A DNA stretch of 64,000 bases from Cadophora sp. MPI-SDFR-AT-0126 (Eukaryota > Ascomycota > Leotiomycetes > Helotiales > Ploettnerulaceae): contig JAGMVK010000010.1 in NCBI GenBank assembly GCA_020747065.1, positions 1,922,001-1,986,000 on the forward strand, read 5' to 3'. Every line of letters starts with the position of its first letter. Position 1 is the first letter of the stretch. Below, one piece after another: positions 32,816 to 43,053 of this stretch. The translations under genes and the position numbers were made by a program. A model generated the notes under the pieces. The model had not been told where the DNA came from and ran no database searches. It worked only from the letters and a program-made list of their open reading frames with translations.

Positions 32816-34648
32816 TCACTGGGTCTTGGCTTTCCTCTTCTCCGTCTTAGACAAGAAATCCAACAGTCCACTCTCTGCAACCAATGTGACAAAACACCAC
32901 AGATAGCATATTCCAAATCCCACCGCTCCAATTCCAACATTCAGGACAACCCACAGATCTGGCTTCCCAGCTGGGGGCAGCAGGAAAGATTCTGCAACAT
33001 GCCATATAGCCATGACAACATAGAAGATTGTGTGTAACGATGCTGTAGCAAATCCTGCAAATGTGGCGTACCCATCTTGCTTGTAAACAGCGAAAGATGT
33101 CGGCGGAAGGCCAAGAAGATATGCCCACAGAAGAGACAGGACGTAATATGGTATCCTCAGATCGACGCGTTGCAGCAGGGGGAACATCGTCCATACTCCG
33201 AGCAAGTTTGCAAAGCCGACCCAGGCACGAATATTCTTGCTGAGACCATGCCTCCCAGCCATGAGCACTGTCATTGGCATCAAAGGGAGCAGGACGCTCT
33301 TCTCGTGAACCTGGAAGCTGAAAAGAAAGAATGCCCATGCGGTTGTTGCCAGTGCCAAAGGTAGTAGTTCTTTCCTCGGCTTGGCAAATATCACAAAACA
33401 AGGTGGTGCAATTGCTGCGAGTGTGAGTAACAAAGAAGCTCGTTGAAGCATCTCGGATGGATATTGCTTCAGCTTAATGACGACGTTTAAAGCACACCAG
33501 AAATTCGCAACTTTGTCCTCGAACAGTCCACGAGCGAAGGGGAACACACGATGGACCATCTGCGCCAATTGCTGAACGATGGGATAGTACCATGCTTTGT
33601 AGTTGATCAAATACGAGTACTCGCTGAATATTGGCAGAGGAGCAAAATGGCCGTAGAGATCAGGTCGTGCGACAATTCCTCGGTGCGCATCGTAGAGGGC
33701 TCCAAGGACCAGAGGGAGGAGAAGGAGGGCGAACGAGACCAGTGTGACCACGGCAATCCCCAGGAATCGAGGAATGTTGATTCTAGGGAAGAGACATACT
33801 CCGAGAAGATATGCGAACATGGCTGGGGCGTAGTACAAAGCCATCTGCTTGAATCCCAATGCCAGGACGAAGAACACGCAGCTCCACATGAATCGACCTG
33901 CCAACACGCTTGACATACTTGCCAGCACCAGTCCTAACATAACGGTATTGTATTGGAAGTGTACATGATCGATTAGAATCGTTCCAGGTTGCATCAAGAT
34001 TGCAGTCAATGCAATTGAGGCATTCCATGAGTTGACCCCTTGGAGTTTCGTGAGTCTCCTAACGAAGATGACAGCAGCGGGTATGTAGATGAGGTATTCA
34101 GACACAATGACCGTAGCTCGCATAAATATCTTCAATGTAGGATCTTCGAGACCGCGAGATGTGTGAAGGGCGAACCAGGACGGGTTGATAAATCCTCCAA
34201 TCTTCCCAAGAAGCCAACTATGGTATGCGGTCAGGGGCGGATAGTCCAATCCCCACCATTCAAGGTCGTGGAAATACCATTGCGAGATAGGCAATTCGGT
34301 CGTGATCTCCATCCAATGTCTTTGTGCTTCGTAGTCGCCATGTAGAGGAGGGTTCTGGAAGCCTGGGCTTGTTAGCCCCGTGTTTCGCTGGTTTGAACAC
34401 AAACACGTACCTGAATATCCCCAAAGACCAGCTGCCCACCTGAAGAGGCCTACGGCCATCAAAATCAATGGCAGGATCTCCCATTGCGACACGGAGCTTC
34501 GCGCAGGCCATAGGAAAGCCGCAAGAGGATATGCTGGGCGACTTGTGCTCGTTCGTCCTGCGGAGGAGGGTGTCGCGGAGGAGGGTTCACTGCCATTGCT
34601 TGTCTTCTTGACCTTCCGCCGTGGCTTGTGAGGCGAAGGTCCAACCAT
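32816..34648 (-). CDS. ALG6: ALG6, dolichyl-P-Glc:Man9GlcNAc2-PP-dolichol alpha-1,3-glucosyltransferase
   Basis: It adds the first glucose to the lipid-linked oligosaccharide in the ER lumen, before N-glycosylation (family GT57). The exons are 34648-34411 and 34362-32816 (594 aa). The 48-nt intron (CTAAC branch) keeps the frame, so an unspliced reading would carry 16 foreign residues between GYSG and FQNPP. Spliced, it gives GYSGFQNPPLHGDYEAQRHWME, the family hallmark with the luminal GDYE acid residue, followed by WWGLDYPPLTAYHS. Many hydrophobic segments follow, as expected for this polytopic enzyme. A Lys/Ser-rich cytosolic N-terminus of ~45 residues precedes the first membrane span. The frame opens at a GTG two codons upstream, so ATG 34648 was taken. 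ALG8 is the close paralogue; the start of this protein fits ALG6 better. Confidence 0.92.
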   Translation of the reverse strand: MVGPSPHKPRRKVKKTSNGSEPSSATPSSAGRTSTSRPAYPLAAFLWPARSSVSQWEILPLILMAVGLFRWAAGLWGYSGTCLCSNQRNTGLTSPGFQNPPLHGDYEAQRHWMEITTELPISQWYFHDLEWWGLDYPPLTAYHSWLLGKIGGFINPSWFALHTSRGLEDPTLKIFMRATVIVSEYLIYIPAAVIFVRRLTKLQGVNSWNASIALTAILMQPGTILIDHVHFQYNTVMLGLVLASMSSVLAGRFMWSCVFFVLALGFKQMALYYAPAMFAYLLGVCLFPRINIPRFLGIAVVTLVSFALLLLPLVLGALYDAHRGIVARPDLYGHFAPLPIFSEYSYLINYKAWYYPIVQQLAQMVHRVFPFARGLFEDKVANFWCALNVVIKLKQYPSEMLQRASLLLTLAAIAPPCFVIFAKPRKELLPLALATTAWAFFLFSFQVHEKSVLLPLMPMTVLMAGRHGLSKNIRAWVGFANLLGVWTMFPLLQRVDLRIPYYVLSLLWAYLLGLPPTSFAVYKQDGYATFAGFATASLHTIFYVVMAIWHVAESFLLPPAGKPDLWVVLNVGIGAVGFGICYLWCFVTLVAESGLLDFLSKTEKRKAKTQ

Positions 34649-35698
34649 TGTCACCTGGAAAATCGAATCGGAGTTTGCTGGGGATCGCAGCGCATTTCTT
34701 GCTGGTGGCAGTGGAGGACGGCAGGAAGCTTGACAAGAAGCTGGAGATGACGCGTGGAGCTAAATAATTTAGGCGGTTTGTCGCTGGAATTAAGCGCGCC
34801 CGTGTTCTGTTCAGGGTATCTCCCAGTCCGCATTCTGTCAGCGATTCACACCACTGTCGCCTCATGACTTCAGACACAGCTTTTCAGAGCACAAGAAAGG
34901 GATAGACATCACTCTAGAGCGTGAAGTGCTGTGATTGTGTTATTTTCACGTGATTTACGCCCTGTGGGCCTGAATGCGAAAGCACGAAATCGGGCTTCAA
35001 TCGGAAAAGGTGGAAAGTGGCACGAGTTTAATTTCCGCATTTTACTTGAATCAGTGGTCCATATCAAAGAATGAAGCTCCTATATCACGATTAATCAAAT
35101 ATTAGACTATTTGGCATCCTCCGATCAATCCAAGTTTTCTGTTGACTGGAATAAGCGAACTCAAGCAAGCGAATGTCAACATTGAAGCCGGACGAGCCAG
35201 GGTGCGCTTCGGCGTTACGTTCTTATTCCCAGGCCTCCGCGCATGTGAACTGGTTTTGTGATTTGACAACGAGTCTCAAGACTTGATACAGCTTGTGAAG
35301 AGCCCTTGGCGCGGCAGTGTTTGATCGTGTGGCTACCATCTTGCTCTCAGGGTAAATCAGTAAAATCGATCGACCATGTGGTGGCTGAGAAGTAGGCGAG
35401 CACACGTAGGTGGGTTGGATTGGATTCTAACTCTGCAAATGAGAGAAATCATGGTGTGGTCATCGAAGTGGCATCAGTGAAGATCGTATGTTGTTACCCC
35501 GCTGGATGACATCACATCACTTGGGACTGTTCACTTGGGACTGTGTGTTGACTTCTGAACATCTCAAAATACGAGTATATTCCCTGGCGCTGGGATATCT
35601 TCCCCGAACAGATTATACTACAAAACAGGAACAGCAGTACAAGTTCCATGTCCAACTAGCCAACTAGCCATTCGAAGACAGACAGTCACAGTCTCAAA
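34649..35698. promoter_or_regulatory. divergent intergenic region, ALG6 / SnoaL-like gene
   Basis: About 1 kb that must contain both promoters. A CACGTG E-box lies at about 34949. No gene is seen in it. Confidence 0.4.
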
Positions 35699-36211
35699 AT
35701 GTCAACCCAGTCCACTCTACACCATACACTCCTAACCACCACCTCCACCTTCTGCCAATCCCTCATCAACCCACCACCATCACAACCACCCACCTCCCTC
35801 CTCAAAACCCACTTCATCCCCCTAACCCCCCGCATCACCGAACACGGTCCCCAATGGGCCACATCTCGGCTCCCCTTCCTCTCCAAAACATTCACCGGAG
35901 TCTTCGGCTGCGAAGAGTACTTCTCGCTCCTCTCCCAAACTCTCAGAATGAAGTTGGACAAAGACGCGTTTCCTGGTCTGGAGGGGTATGTCGTTGATAC
36001 TGAGGCTGTGGTTGGGGAAGGAGATATGGATGTGGGGAGAAGAAGGGTTGTGAGCGTGGTTGGCAAGGGTACGTTTCAGAGTATCAGGACGGGGAAGGAG
36101 TGGCAGGAGGAGTTTATTTATCGTTTCAGTGGGTTTGATGGGGATGGGAAGATCGGCCATTGGGAGATTTGGGCTGATCCTTTGAGTGCGTGGGTTGCAG
36201 TGGTAGAGTGA
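35699..36211 (+). CDS. conserved fungal protein, probable SnoaL/NTF2-like fold
   Basis: A 170-aa single-exon protein with ATG at 35699 and no signal peptide. The pattern matches small fungal proteins with the NTF2/SnoaL-like cone fold: a helical N-terminus, a FFSLL-like helix, then alternating strands (GKGTFQSIRTGKEWQEEFIY, then FDGDGKIGHWEIWADPLSAW). In that family the EEFIYRFS...KIGHWEIWADPLSAW end lines the binding pocket. Members include enzymes and unassigned stress or metabolic proteins. I assign no substrate. The first 60 codons are C-rich, which produces long mirror frames on the other strand (35822-36238 minus); those are not genes. Confidence 0.7.
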   Translation: MSTQSTLHHTLLTTTSTFCQSLINPPPSQPPTSLLKTHFIPLTPRITEHGPQWATSRLPFLSKTFTGVFGCEEYFSLLSQTLRMKLDKDAFPGLEGYVVDTEAVVGEGDMDVGRRRVVSVVGKGTFQSIRTGKEWQEEFIYRFSGFDGDGKIGHWEIWADPLSAWVAVVE

Positions 36212-36435
36212 AGTACAATTCAGGAGAAGTGAGATCACGTCACCTCACAAGCTTTGTATTGAAATTTGAAGTGGAGAGAATCGTGTGCTGGCATGAATCA
36301 ACGCATGCATTCGCCATATGGCTCGATGGTATAATGCTATAATCTACAATTTTTGTCCCTTCAAAATACCCAAAGAAACGCTCCGTAAGATGCTCCGATA
36401 TTCCCCAAAACACCAATACAATGAATGAAGTACGT

Positions 36436-37074
36436 CTAGATCAAGTACAAGGCCGCACCAATAGCAGCACCCCAGATAGGAGCAGCAGTCATCACCGCAG
36501 CCCCGGCAGTCGAAGAGCTTGTTGATGACCCGGTACCAGTAGCAGCGGCCACATCGCTGGAGATACGAGCACTGACTTCACTAGCCTTCGATGCAGCAGC
36601 AGCACTGAGACTGCTTGCCTGGCTAATCAGACTGCTCTTTGCAGCTCCAGTAGCGGTTGATGCGACAGACTCAATGCTTGATACTTGGGCAGAAGCCTCC
36701 GATGCTATGGAGCTCAAAGCAGAGTTCAGAGCACTTGATGCTGTCGACAGAGCTCCTCCAACAGCACTTGTAGCAGTCGAGAACGCACCGCCTGCCAGGC
36801 TCGTTCCGCTTGAGAATGCACCGCCTCCCAGGCTTGTTGCGGTTGAAAGGGCGCCTCCCAAGACGCTTGTAGCTGTTGAGAGTCCGCCTCCGATCACACT
36901 TGTTGCGCTGTCGAATCCTCCGCCTACGACGCTTGTAGCTGTGTCGAGGGCTCCTCCGACGTCAGATGTGATGCTGTTAATCGCACCGCCGAGATCAGAA
37001 GTCAGGGCGTCGATATTTTGTGCTTGTGCGGAGACGGCCAAGATGGCGAGAATGGATGCGGAGGAGAAACGCAT
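36436..37074 (-). CDS. secreted GPI-type protein with eight 11-residue repeats
   Basis: A 212-aa single-exon protein. A clear signal peptide (MRFSSASILAILAVSAQA) is followed by eight head-to-tail repeats of 11 residues (about residues 29-116) with consensus GGALSTATSVx. An Ala/Ser-rich segment then leads to a hydrophobic C-terminus (AAPIWGAAIGAALYLI) typical of a GPI attachment tail. There are no Cys residues and few charged ones. I do not recognise a family; cell-surface structure or masking is a reasonable but unproven role. The repeat count is likely to vary between strains, because the repeats are also similar at DNA level. Confidence 0.75.
   Translation of the reverse strand: MRFSSASILAILAVSAQAQNIDALTSDLGGAINSITSDVGGALDTATSVVGGGFDSATSVIGGGLSTATSVLGGALSTATSLGGGAFSSGTSLAGGAFSTATSAVGGALSTASSALNSALSSIASEASAQVSSIESVASTATGAAKSSLISQASSLSAAAASKASEVSARISSDVAAATGTGSSTSSSTAGAAVMTAAPIWGAAIGAALYLI
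36727..36990 (-). repeat. eight tandem 33-bp repeats inside the GPI-protein gene
   Basis: 264 bases encode eight in-frame 11-residue units beginning GGA/GGG. The units are diverged from each other but keep length and register exactly. Confidence 0.85.
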
Positions 37075-39913
37075 ATTGATGGTTTTGTTTGTTTGGTAGA
37101 TTCGAGGAAGATGGAGGAGATTCGTATAGAGCGAGTGACAGGCTTTCGTGTACTGAAGTTGATGATAGAGACTGTGGATGGAACGGAAATGAAAGGGTAA
37201 TGGAAGAGGATCTGGTGTTGTTTATGTACTTTTAAGATTGTCCAAGCCGGAATCGTCAGCATGGGTGCTTGCCGAGATGCATAACACTAAAACAAGCCCC
37301 TGAGCTGCGCCCCCCAGGTTTGTGGAACAAAAAGCAGCGAGCCAAGCAACGAACTTTCGAGAATTGAGCCAGGTCCCAGCTAATCTGGTGGGACTAATTT
37401 GCTAATAGTTTTTACTCATTCCATGGAAAGTAGGTTTCTTTTTGGAATTTCTAGTCAGCAGGCTTCTTTCACTGCTTCAAGGAGTTCATCAGAGTTGAGA
37501 TCGGAAGTTTGAACCAAACTTCCCGTCGCAAAGTCAGTGCCGCTTTGTGCTTATTCAAACAAACAGGGGACCTCAATGACGTAGAATTTCCCCTTTCTTT
37601 TTTTCAGGGAGTTGGACCGACCCGGGGCTGTGGCTCAGCTGGCCCCTGTGCCGACCAAGTTCGCAGCGGCGAGAGATTAGGGTCTTGTGGCTGAGGGGAT
37701 GAGGTGTCAACTCAACCTCCCCTCCACAAAATTCGGGATTTTGTTCGCTGGAAATTCTATTAAAAGATTATGGGGCTACCGCCTTGATTACAAGTCAGCA
37801 CGAATGGACTCGGTTTTGATGGTCACTAAGTTTTAGACAGATTTTTAAGCTTCAGATGCGCCTTCGCATTTTCTCGGCTGCTCGAACGAAGTTCGCCGGC
37901 TGCCGGCTGCTTCGGGTTTTTGCGAAGAGTATCTTCGTCCCAGGAGACGGGTGAACGAAGACGAGTGCGGGTCTCATCATCGGCTGGTTCACCGGTACCA
38001 TCCAATGGTTCAAAATGGAATCCATCATTAAACGTGGATGTTGGGCATGCCGGATCCTGCGGATGGAACCGTCGTTTCATCGTCCCTGCGAATCCCCTCA
38101 TTTTCTTAAGTGTTCTTATATTGATTGTCCTTCTGTCGTTGCCTGACTGCTCAACCCTTTGCATAAGGTCTTTCCATCGATGATCACGTCGATAGGTTGA
38201 TCGTGGCGATATCCGGAACTTCTCGATGCGAATATAACTCTCAGGAGGATTGATGCTTGATCACAGACATGTTCAACCAGATTTCGAGTTTCAAATTGTC
38301 GAATTCTTCTGGTTTTCCCCATCTCTCTGTCTTTATCCGGTCTTATATTTGACGAGTATGGTCTCTCTGTTTATCAAGTGCGGGATTTCCGCTGTTTGAA
38401 GTCTATCTCGTTGCTAAATAATGAGATCGGTATTCGTATTCGTTCTGTCTCGGGATGGCTTCAGTTCACTTCATCGCTCCCTGAAAGTCTGCTTCTATCA
38501 CCTCATGGAATCGACCGATTCCAGATCCGTGGAAACCTGAGACCAGGTAGTTGGACACGATTGCAAAGCACACTCAACGACTGCTTATGCCCCTTCTATT
38601 CCGAACCCTCTCCCTAAAACTCCACGGGATCGATGCAGACTACTCTTTAGTCAACGGCAAATTGTAAATCGGGTATTCGAGACCTCTTTACATTCTCTCC
38701 TGACATTCAAATCTCTTATCTCGATTTTCTGCTGGGCATACCACAGAACCAAAAAGCAGTATGGTAAGTCGTATTCTCCTCGGATATCAAGGAGTCTGGG
38801 ATGTCAACTCGCCCCAAAACCTAGTTTCTCATGGCGATGTTGGAAAACTGAAGCGTCCTCAATCATTGAAGCTGTGCGGGAACAGCTTACTCCGTTCCGA
38901 GCAGGTTTTTCGTTGATCTACCCGAACGACACTTGGGCTGTGATGGGTCCTGTTACTCATGTTGCATCTGGAACCACACCGTTTCCGCTGTGCGGAAGTC
39001 GATGATTGCCGTCAGCAGCAAATCGACAACGCTGCGAGTCTCGGACTGGTCAGTCGCTACTGGGACATTCTGTCAACTGCCGGATGGCTGTGTGGAAGCA
39101 ATAGGAGGAAGTTGGGTTTGGTGGTATGTTAAATGTAGATGAGATTCAGGAGGCAGCGAGGTGGAATTGGTGTAATACACTTTGTTTGCAACTGTGTGGA
39201 AGTGTTAGTGTGGTGTAGATTTGTCTGGGTAATTAGCGTGGCATTCGAATACACTGTAATTCTGTCTAGTGTCGAGGTCCTCAAAATAGTATAATTGCCA
39301 TAACCTCACATCACGCCTCTCTGTGTTCAGACTGGATATACCGTCTGTTTTATTGACGATAAGGGTACTTGGGGGGTCAAGCTTGAGAAATGGTACCTGA
39401 TTCAGGGACACCTTGACCCCGCAGCATGCCTGACAAAAGGCCGACCCCTCACTAAAATCTCACCCAAGCTCAAGCCTCATCTCCAACTGTTGAGTATCTC
39501 CAACTCGACCTCAGCCCTAAATCAACATAGTCTCCAAAACTTTCACTATGGCAACATTCCGCCTTACCCTACCATGTCACTGCTTCATAATCACCCTGTA
39601 GTCTCGGATCCCACAACCCCTCAGCTGTCGTACCTGCCAACGATTGTCCAACCATGGCGTCCATCCCTCCTCCCCGACACCATCCCCGCATCGAATTGCG
39701 ACTTCCATCTGTGTGGGGCCGAAGCCTTTAAGACTCCCCTTCGACACTTCCCGATCTAATGTGATGTCGTGATGCGTATCCTCAATGGTCTCACGAATTC
39801 CTAGAAGCGCGCTCTACGTATTGGTGATCGTGGGAGCCGTTCTTCTACAAAAGATATATACCAGCTTCGGAAGACCTCAATCGACCAACAATCAACAACA
39901 GAGCTCCGTCGAC
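37075..39913. other. gene-poor region, 2.8 kb
   Basis: No intact gene is recognised. Around 37868-37920 there are short GC-rich repeats (CCGGCTG repeated, with a GAACGAAGTTC imperfect palindrome). Between about 38160 and 38720 several short plus-strand frames are Leu-rich and resemble fragments of an F-box/LRR-type gene broken by stops, but the likeness is too weak to call. The right end carries the promoter of the NmrA-like gene. Confidence 0.35.
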
Positions 39914-40895
39914 ATGTCTATCAAGAACGTTGCAGTCATTGGGGTATAGCAGACCATTTCCAAGAAGACCACACTCGTGCTAACAACGCCTAAGGGAAGT
40001 GGAAATCTCGGCCCAGCAGTAGTCAAAGCCCTCGTCGACAGCGGCTTCACGGTCACAGTCCTCACTCGTCTCGAATCGAAAGCAACATTCCCGTCCGAAG
40101 TCAAAGTCCAACGAACCGACTACGACTCCGCCAGCTCCCTCGCCGAAGCACTCGCAGGTCAAGACGCGGTCGTCTCGACCATCGCTACAGTTGCTCTAGG
40201 ACAACAACAGAAGATCATTGAAGCCGCGATCAAAGCTGGAGTGAAACGCTTCATCCCGAGCGAGTTCGGACTCAATACACAGAAAGTTACTGGAGGTGCC
40301 GCCAAAATACTGAGTGCGAAGCTTGCGGCTCAGGAACAATTGAAGAAGGCTGCAGCGGAGAACCCGAACTTCTCGTGGACGGGCATTTCCACAAGTCTCT
40401 TTTTCGACTGGGTATGTGACTTCAAAGTGCTGATGGGATAGATGCTGACTGGAGCAGGGTCTTAAGGTCGGATCTTTGGGCTTCTCAATCAAAGATAAAA
40501 CCGCCACGATCTACGACTCTGGCAACGAACCTTTCACAGGCACGAATCTCTCCACAATCGGTCTAGCAGTCGCTGCTGTTCTCAAGAATCCAGATACCAC
40601 AGCCAATAGATATATCGATGTCGCATCCTTCGTTACCACGCAGAATGCTATACTGGAAGTTTTCCAGGAGGAAACTGGAACGAAATGGACCGTTGTGAAC
40701 AAGAATACAAGTGATAGTCTGAAGATTGCGGATGAGAAGCTGGCAAAGGGAGATTACTCTGCCTTTGGTGATTACTTAAAGGTGGAGTTGTTCAGAGATG
40801 GCAAGGGAACGTCTGCGAAGAGGGAGGATCTGGCGAATGAGGAGTTGGGTGTACCATTCGGAGATTTGAAGGCGACTGTTAAGGCAGTCTTGTAG
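39914..40895 (+). CDS. NmrA-like NAD(P)-binding oxidoreductase (isoflavone reductase family)
   Basis: A cytosolic atypical short-chain dehydrogenase of 294 aa. The exons are 39914-39943, 39995-40411 and 40458-40895. The 30-nt first exon encodes MSIKNVAVIG; splicing the 51-nt intron (CTAAC branch) completes the dinucleotide-binding loop VAVIGGSGNLGPAVV. Next comes LTRLES, where the Arg is the usual NADPH-phosphate contact, then KRFIPSEFGLNT, the family signature. The C-terminal half (FFDWGLKVGSLGF, KWTVVNKNTSD) fits the substrate-binding lobe. Members either reduce small aromatic substrates or act as redox sensors like NmrA. It is convergent with the next gene, 157 bases away. Confidence 0.88.
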
Positions 40896-41052
40896 TCAAG
40901 GGCAGCATGTGGAAATACCACTCGATACAAATTTACATTGCTATTGCTGCTGAAATCATACATGAGAGTCCCGACTCCCTAGCATCTCCTTGTCATCACC
41001 AGAAGATTTGCTTGAATGTACTCGGGACTGGAGATCGGCCATTGTCAATCTG

Positions 41053-42770
41053 TCACAAGTCACCAAAGAGTCTCTTTTCCAACTCCACTGCCTCCAACCC
41101 AATTCTGCTGATCTCCTCCGCTGATAACATGCCCTGCTCTGTGACATGCACATCGATGTACTTAGCAGGCACCCATTCGAAGTACTCATTCCTCACCCTG
41201 ATCCCAGCATCTCGATCCTTGCTCTTGAGCCTACTTCTAACCTCAGCCGGCCAGTACTTAGTAACCTCCATCTCATCATTCGACTCAACAGTCAAATACT
41301 CAGAATCGAACTCCGCCCCTGTAATCTTATCCGTCTCAAATAACGCCACCACTTTACACGCAGGATTCAACGCCTTCGCAGTCACAGCCGCAGCACAACT
41401 CCCAATCTTGTTACTGACATTCCCATTCGGGATGACCTTGTCGCCGCCGAATACGACATAGTCTGCATCTACGACGGCTGTTGCGACGCTGGCGTCGGGG
41501 ATTATCTCGATGGAGAGCTTTTCGAGGATTTCTGGCTTGTCGGAGAAGGAGGTGAGGAGGGCGGTGGCTGCTGTGGCGCCTTCGAAGTTGGGTCGTGATT
41601 CGAGGAATGTGATGGTGATGGATATGTCCTTTTTGGAGAGTGCGTCTATCAAGGTAGTTAGACAAGCATGTGTCGTTCCTGATGCCGAAAGTGTGACGAT
41701 TTTTGTAGACTTCGGTAAATCTCCTTTCTGGTCGATGCCGGAATTGCTCTCCACGTACTTCAGGAACACCTTCGCAACTGGTTCCAAACTCTGCTTCCCC
41801 TCCGCAATCTTGGACTCCACAACGGACTCAACGATACCCTTCAGATCGGATAGAGGAATCTCAAGACCTTCAGAGCCCCATGATGTCTGTAATTCTCTAT
41901 CCACGAGCTCCAAGGTCTTGAACAACTTCGCCTCAATAGCAGCACCCATACTCGGCCTCCCATTCTTCGCCAAATGCCACGCCCTCCACCTCACCTCCCT
42001 CCAGAACTCACCCGAAGCTCTCAACCTCTGCATCTCACCTCCCTTTACCATATCCAGCAGTATCTGCACAGCCTTCACCGCAAGAGCCTGCGCACCACTC
42101 TCATGATCATCCCTCAAAACCGCCAATCCCCTCTCCATCTCCTCACTCACCAGAATCCGCTTCAAGCCAACCTCCAGCTGCGGAACATGGTCATAAGTAG
42201 CCAACTCGTCCGGCTTCACGAACCTGAACTCCGTGTGTTCCCAGTCAAACGAGATCTCTCGCGCGCCGTCCTTCAGCTGCCACGCGAAGGGGTGGATCGT
42301 CCATTCGGTGCGAAGCGACTCGTCGGTGAGGCTGAATGGCTTGCCTCTGCGGAGAATGCTGATGTCGCGGTCTGAGAGCTTGGTTTCCTCGTAGATCTCG
42401 CGTCTTGCGGCTGCTTGGGGGCTGGAGTCGCTGGGATCGATGGAGCCGGAACAGACTGCCCATTTGCCACTGTCACGTGATGGTTAGCTGGCTGTCATTT
42501 AAACGCAGGAATTTGGGTGCCATGGGTCTTGGTAGGTATGTGGATAGGTGCGTGGATAGTTAGATAGGTAGTTAGGTAGGAGACAGAGCAATACCGGTAT
42601 GTAGACACATCTTGACTTCGTTTGAATAATGCGAATTTCAGACCTTCAGGCGATTGGGGCGAGGTGCAGATGAATGATGAGACTACTGAACGTTGTTTAA
42701 AATTTGAAGACATCTTGCGATATAATGTTGGACTCGGGATTCGAAATATTGCCCGGACAAACCGATGCAT
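41053..42770 (-). CDS. Nudix domain fused to an eIF2B alpha/beta/delta-like domain
   Basis: A 530-aa protein with exons 42770-42595 and 42469-41053; the 125-nt intron splits an Arg codon. The N-terminal Nudix fold spans about residues 20-185: RSVVSSFI, FALFKRSQDVSTYRGKWAVCSGSI, then the Nudix helix AAARREIYEETKL. Its REIYEET core is intact, but the usual Gly near the helix end is Lys. The C-terminal ~310 residues are eIF2B-like (IVTLSASGTTHACLTTLI, VVFGGDKVIPNGNVSNKIGS, VVALFETDKI). That fold is shared by eIF2B regulatory subunits and by methylthioribose-phosphate and ribose-bisphosphate isomerases. The eIF2B-like half is not one of the canonical eIF2B subunits as I know them. ATG 42713 (MSSNFK) is a good alternative start; the longer form adds an Arg-rich N-terminus that could be a mitochondrial signal. 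Confidence 0.85.
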
Positions 42771-43053
42771 GCTTTTGAGGGCGTCAAGTCATATGGAGAG
42801 AGAATTTTCCTTGAAGATGATCTGATGTTGATGTTGATGTTGTAGCGGAAAGCCCTCCTGACGTCGAGAGATGTTGACTTGATTGGTTCGCTTGGCGGGA
42901 CGTGGGGTTGGAATGCGGTTTGTCAGCGTCAGCATCATCACCAAAACCTCAAAGAATTTTATATGATTTTCAAAGTTTCGGCTTCTTACCTCTATGTTGA
43001 GTCCGTCAATTAATCGAGAAACTCACCTTTTGATCTTTCCCCACCATCGAACG
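42771..43053. promoter_or_regulatory. divergent promoter between the Nudix/eIF2B-like and Zn2Cys6 genes
   Basis: 283 bases separate the two opposed start codons and must hold both promoters. GATGTTGATGTTGATGTTG-like triplet repeats lie at about 42822-42842. An in-frame ATG at 42994 would extend the Zn2Cys6 protein by 20 residues. Confidence 0.5.

Noticed and set aside
39490..39759. Plus-strand frame of 89 codons before the NmrA-like gene
   Set aside because: It lies in the expected promoter region and has no domain or conserved-looking segment.
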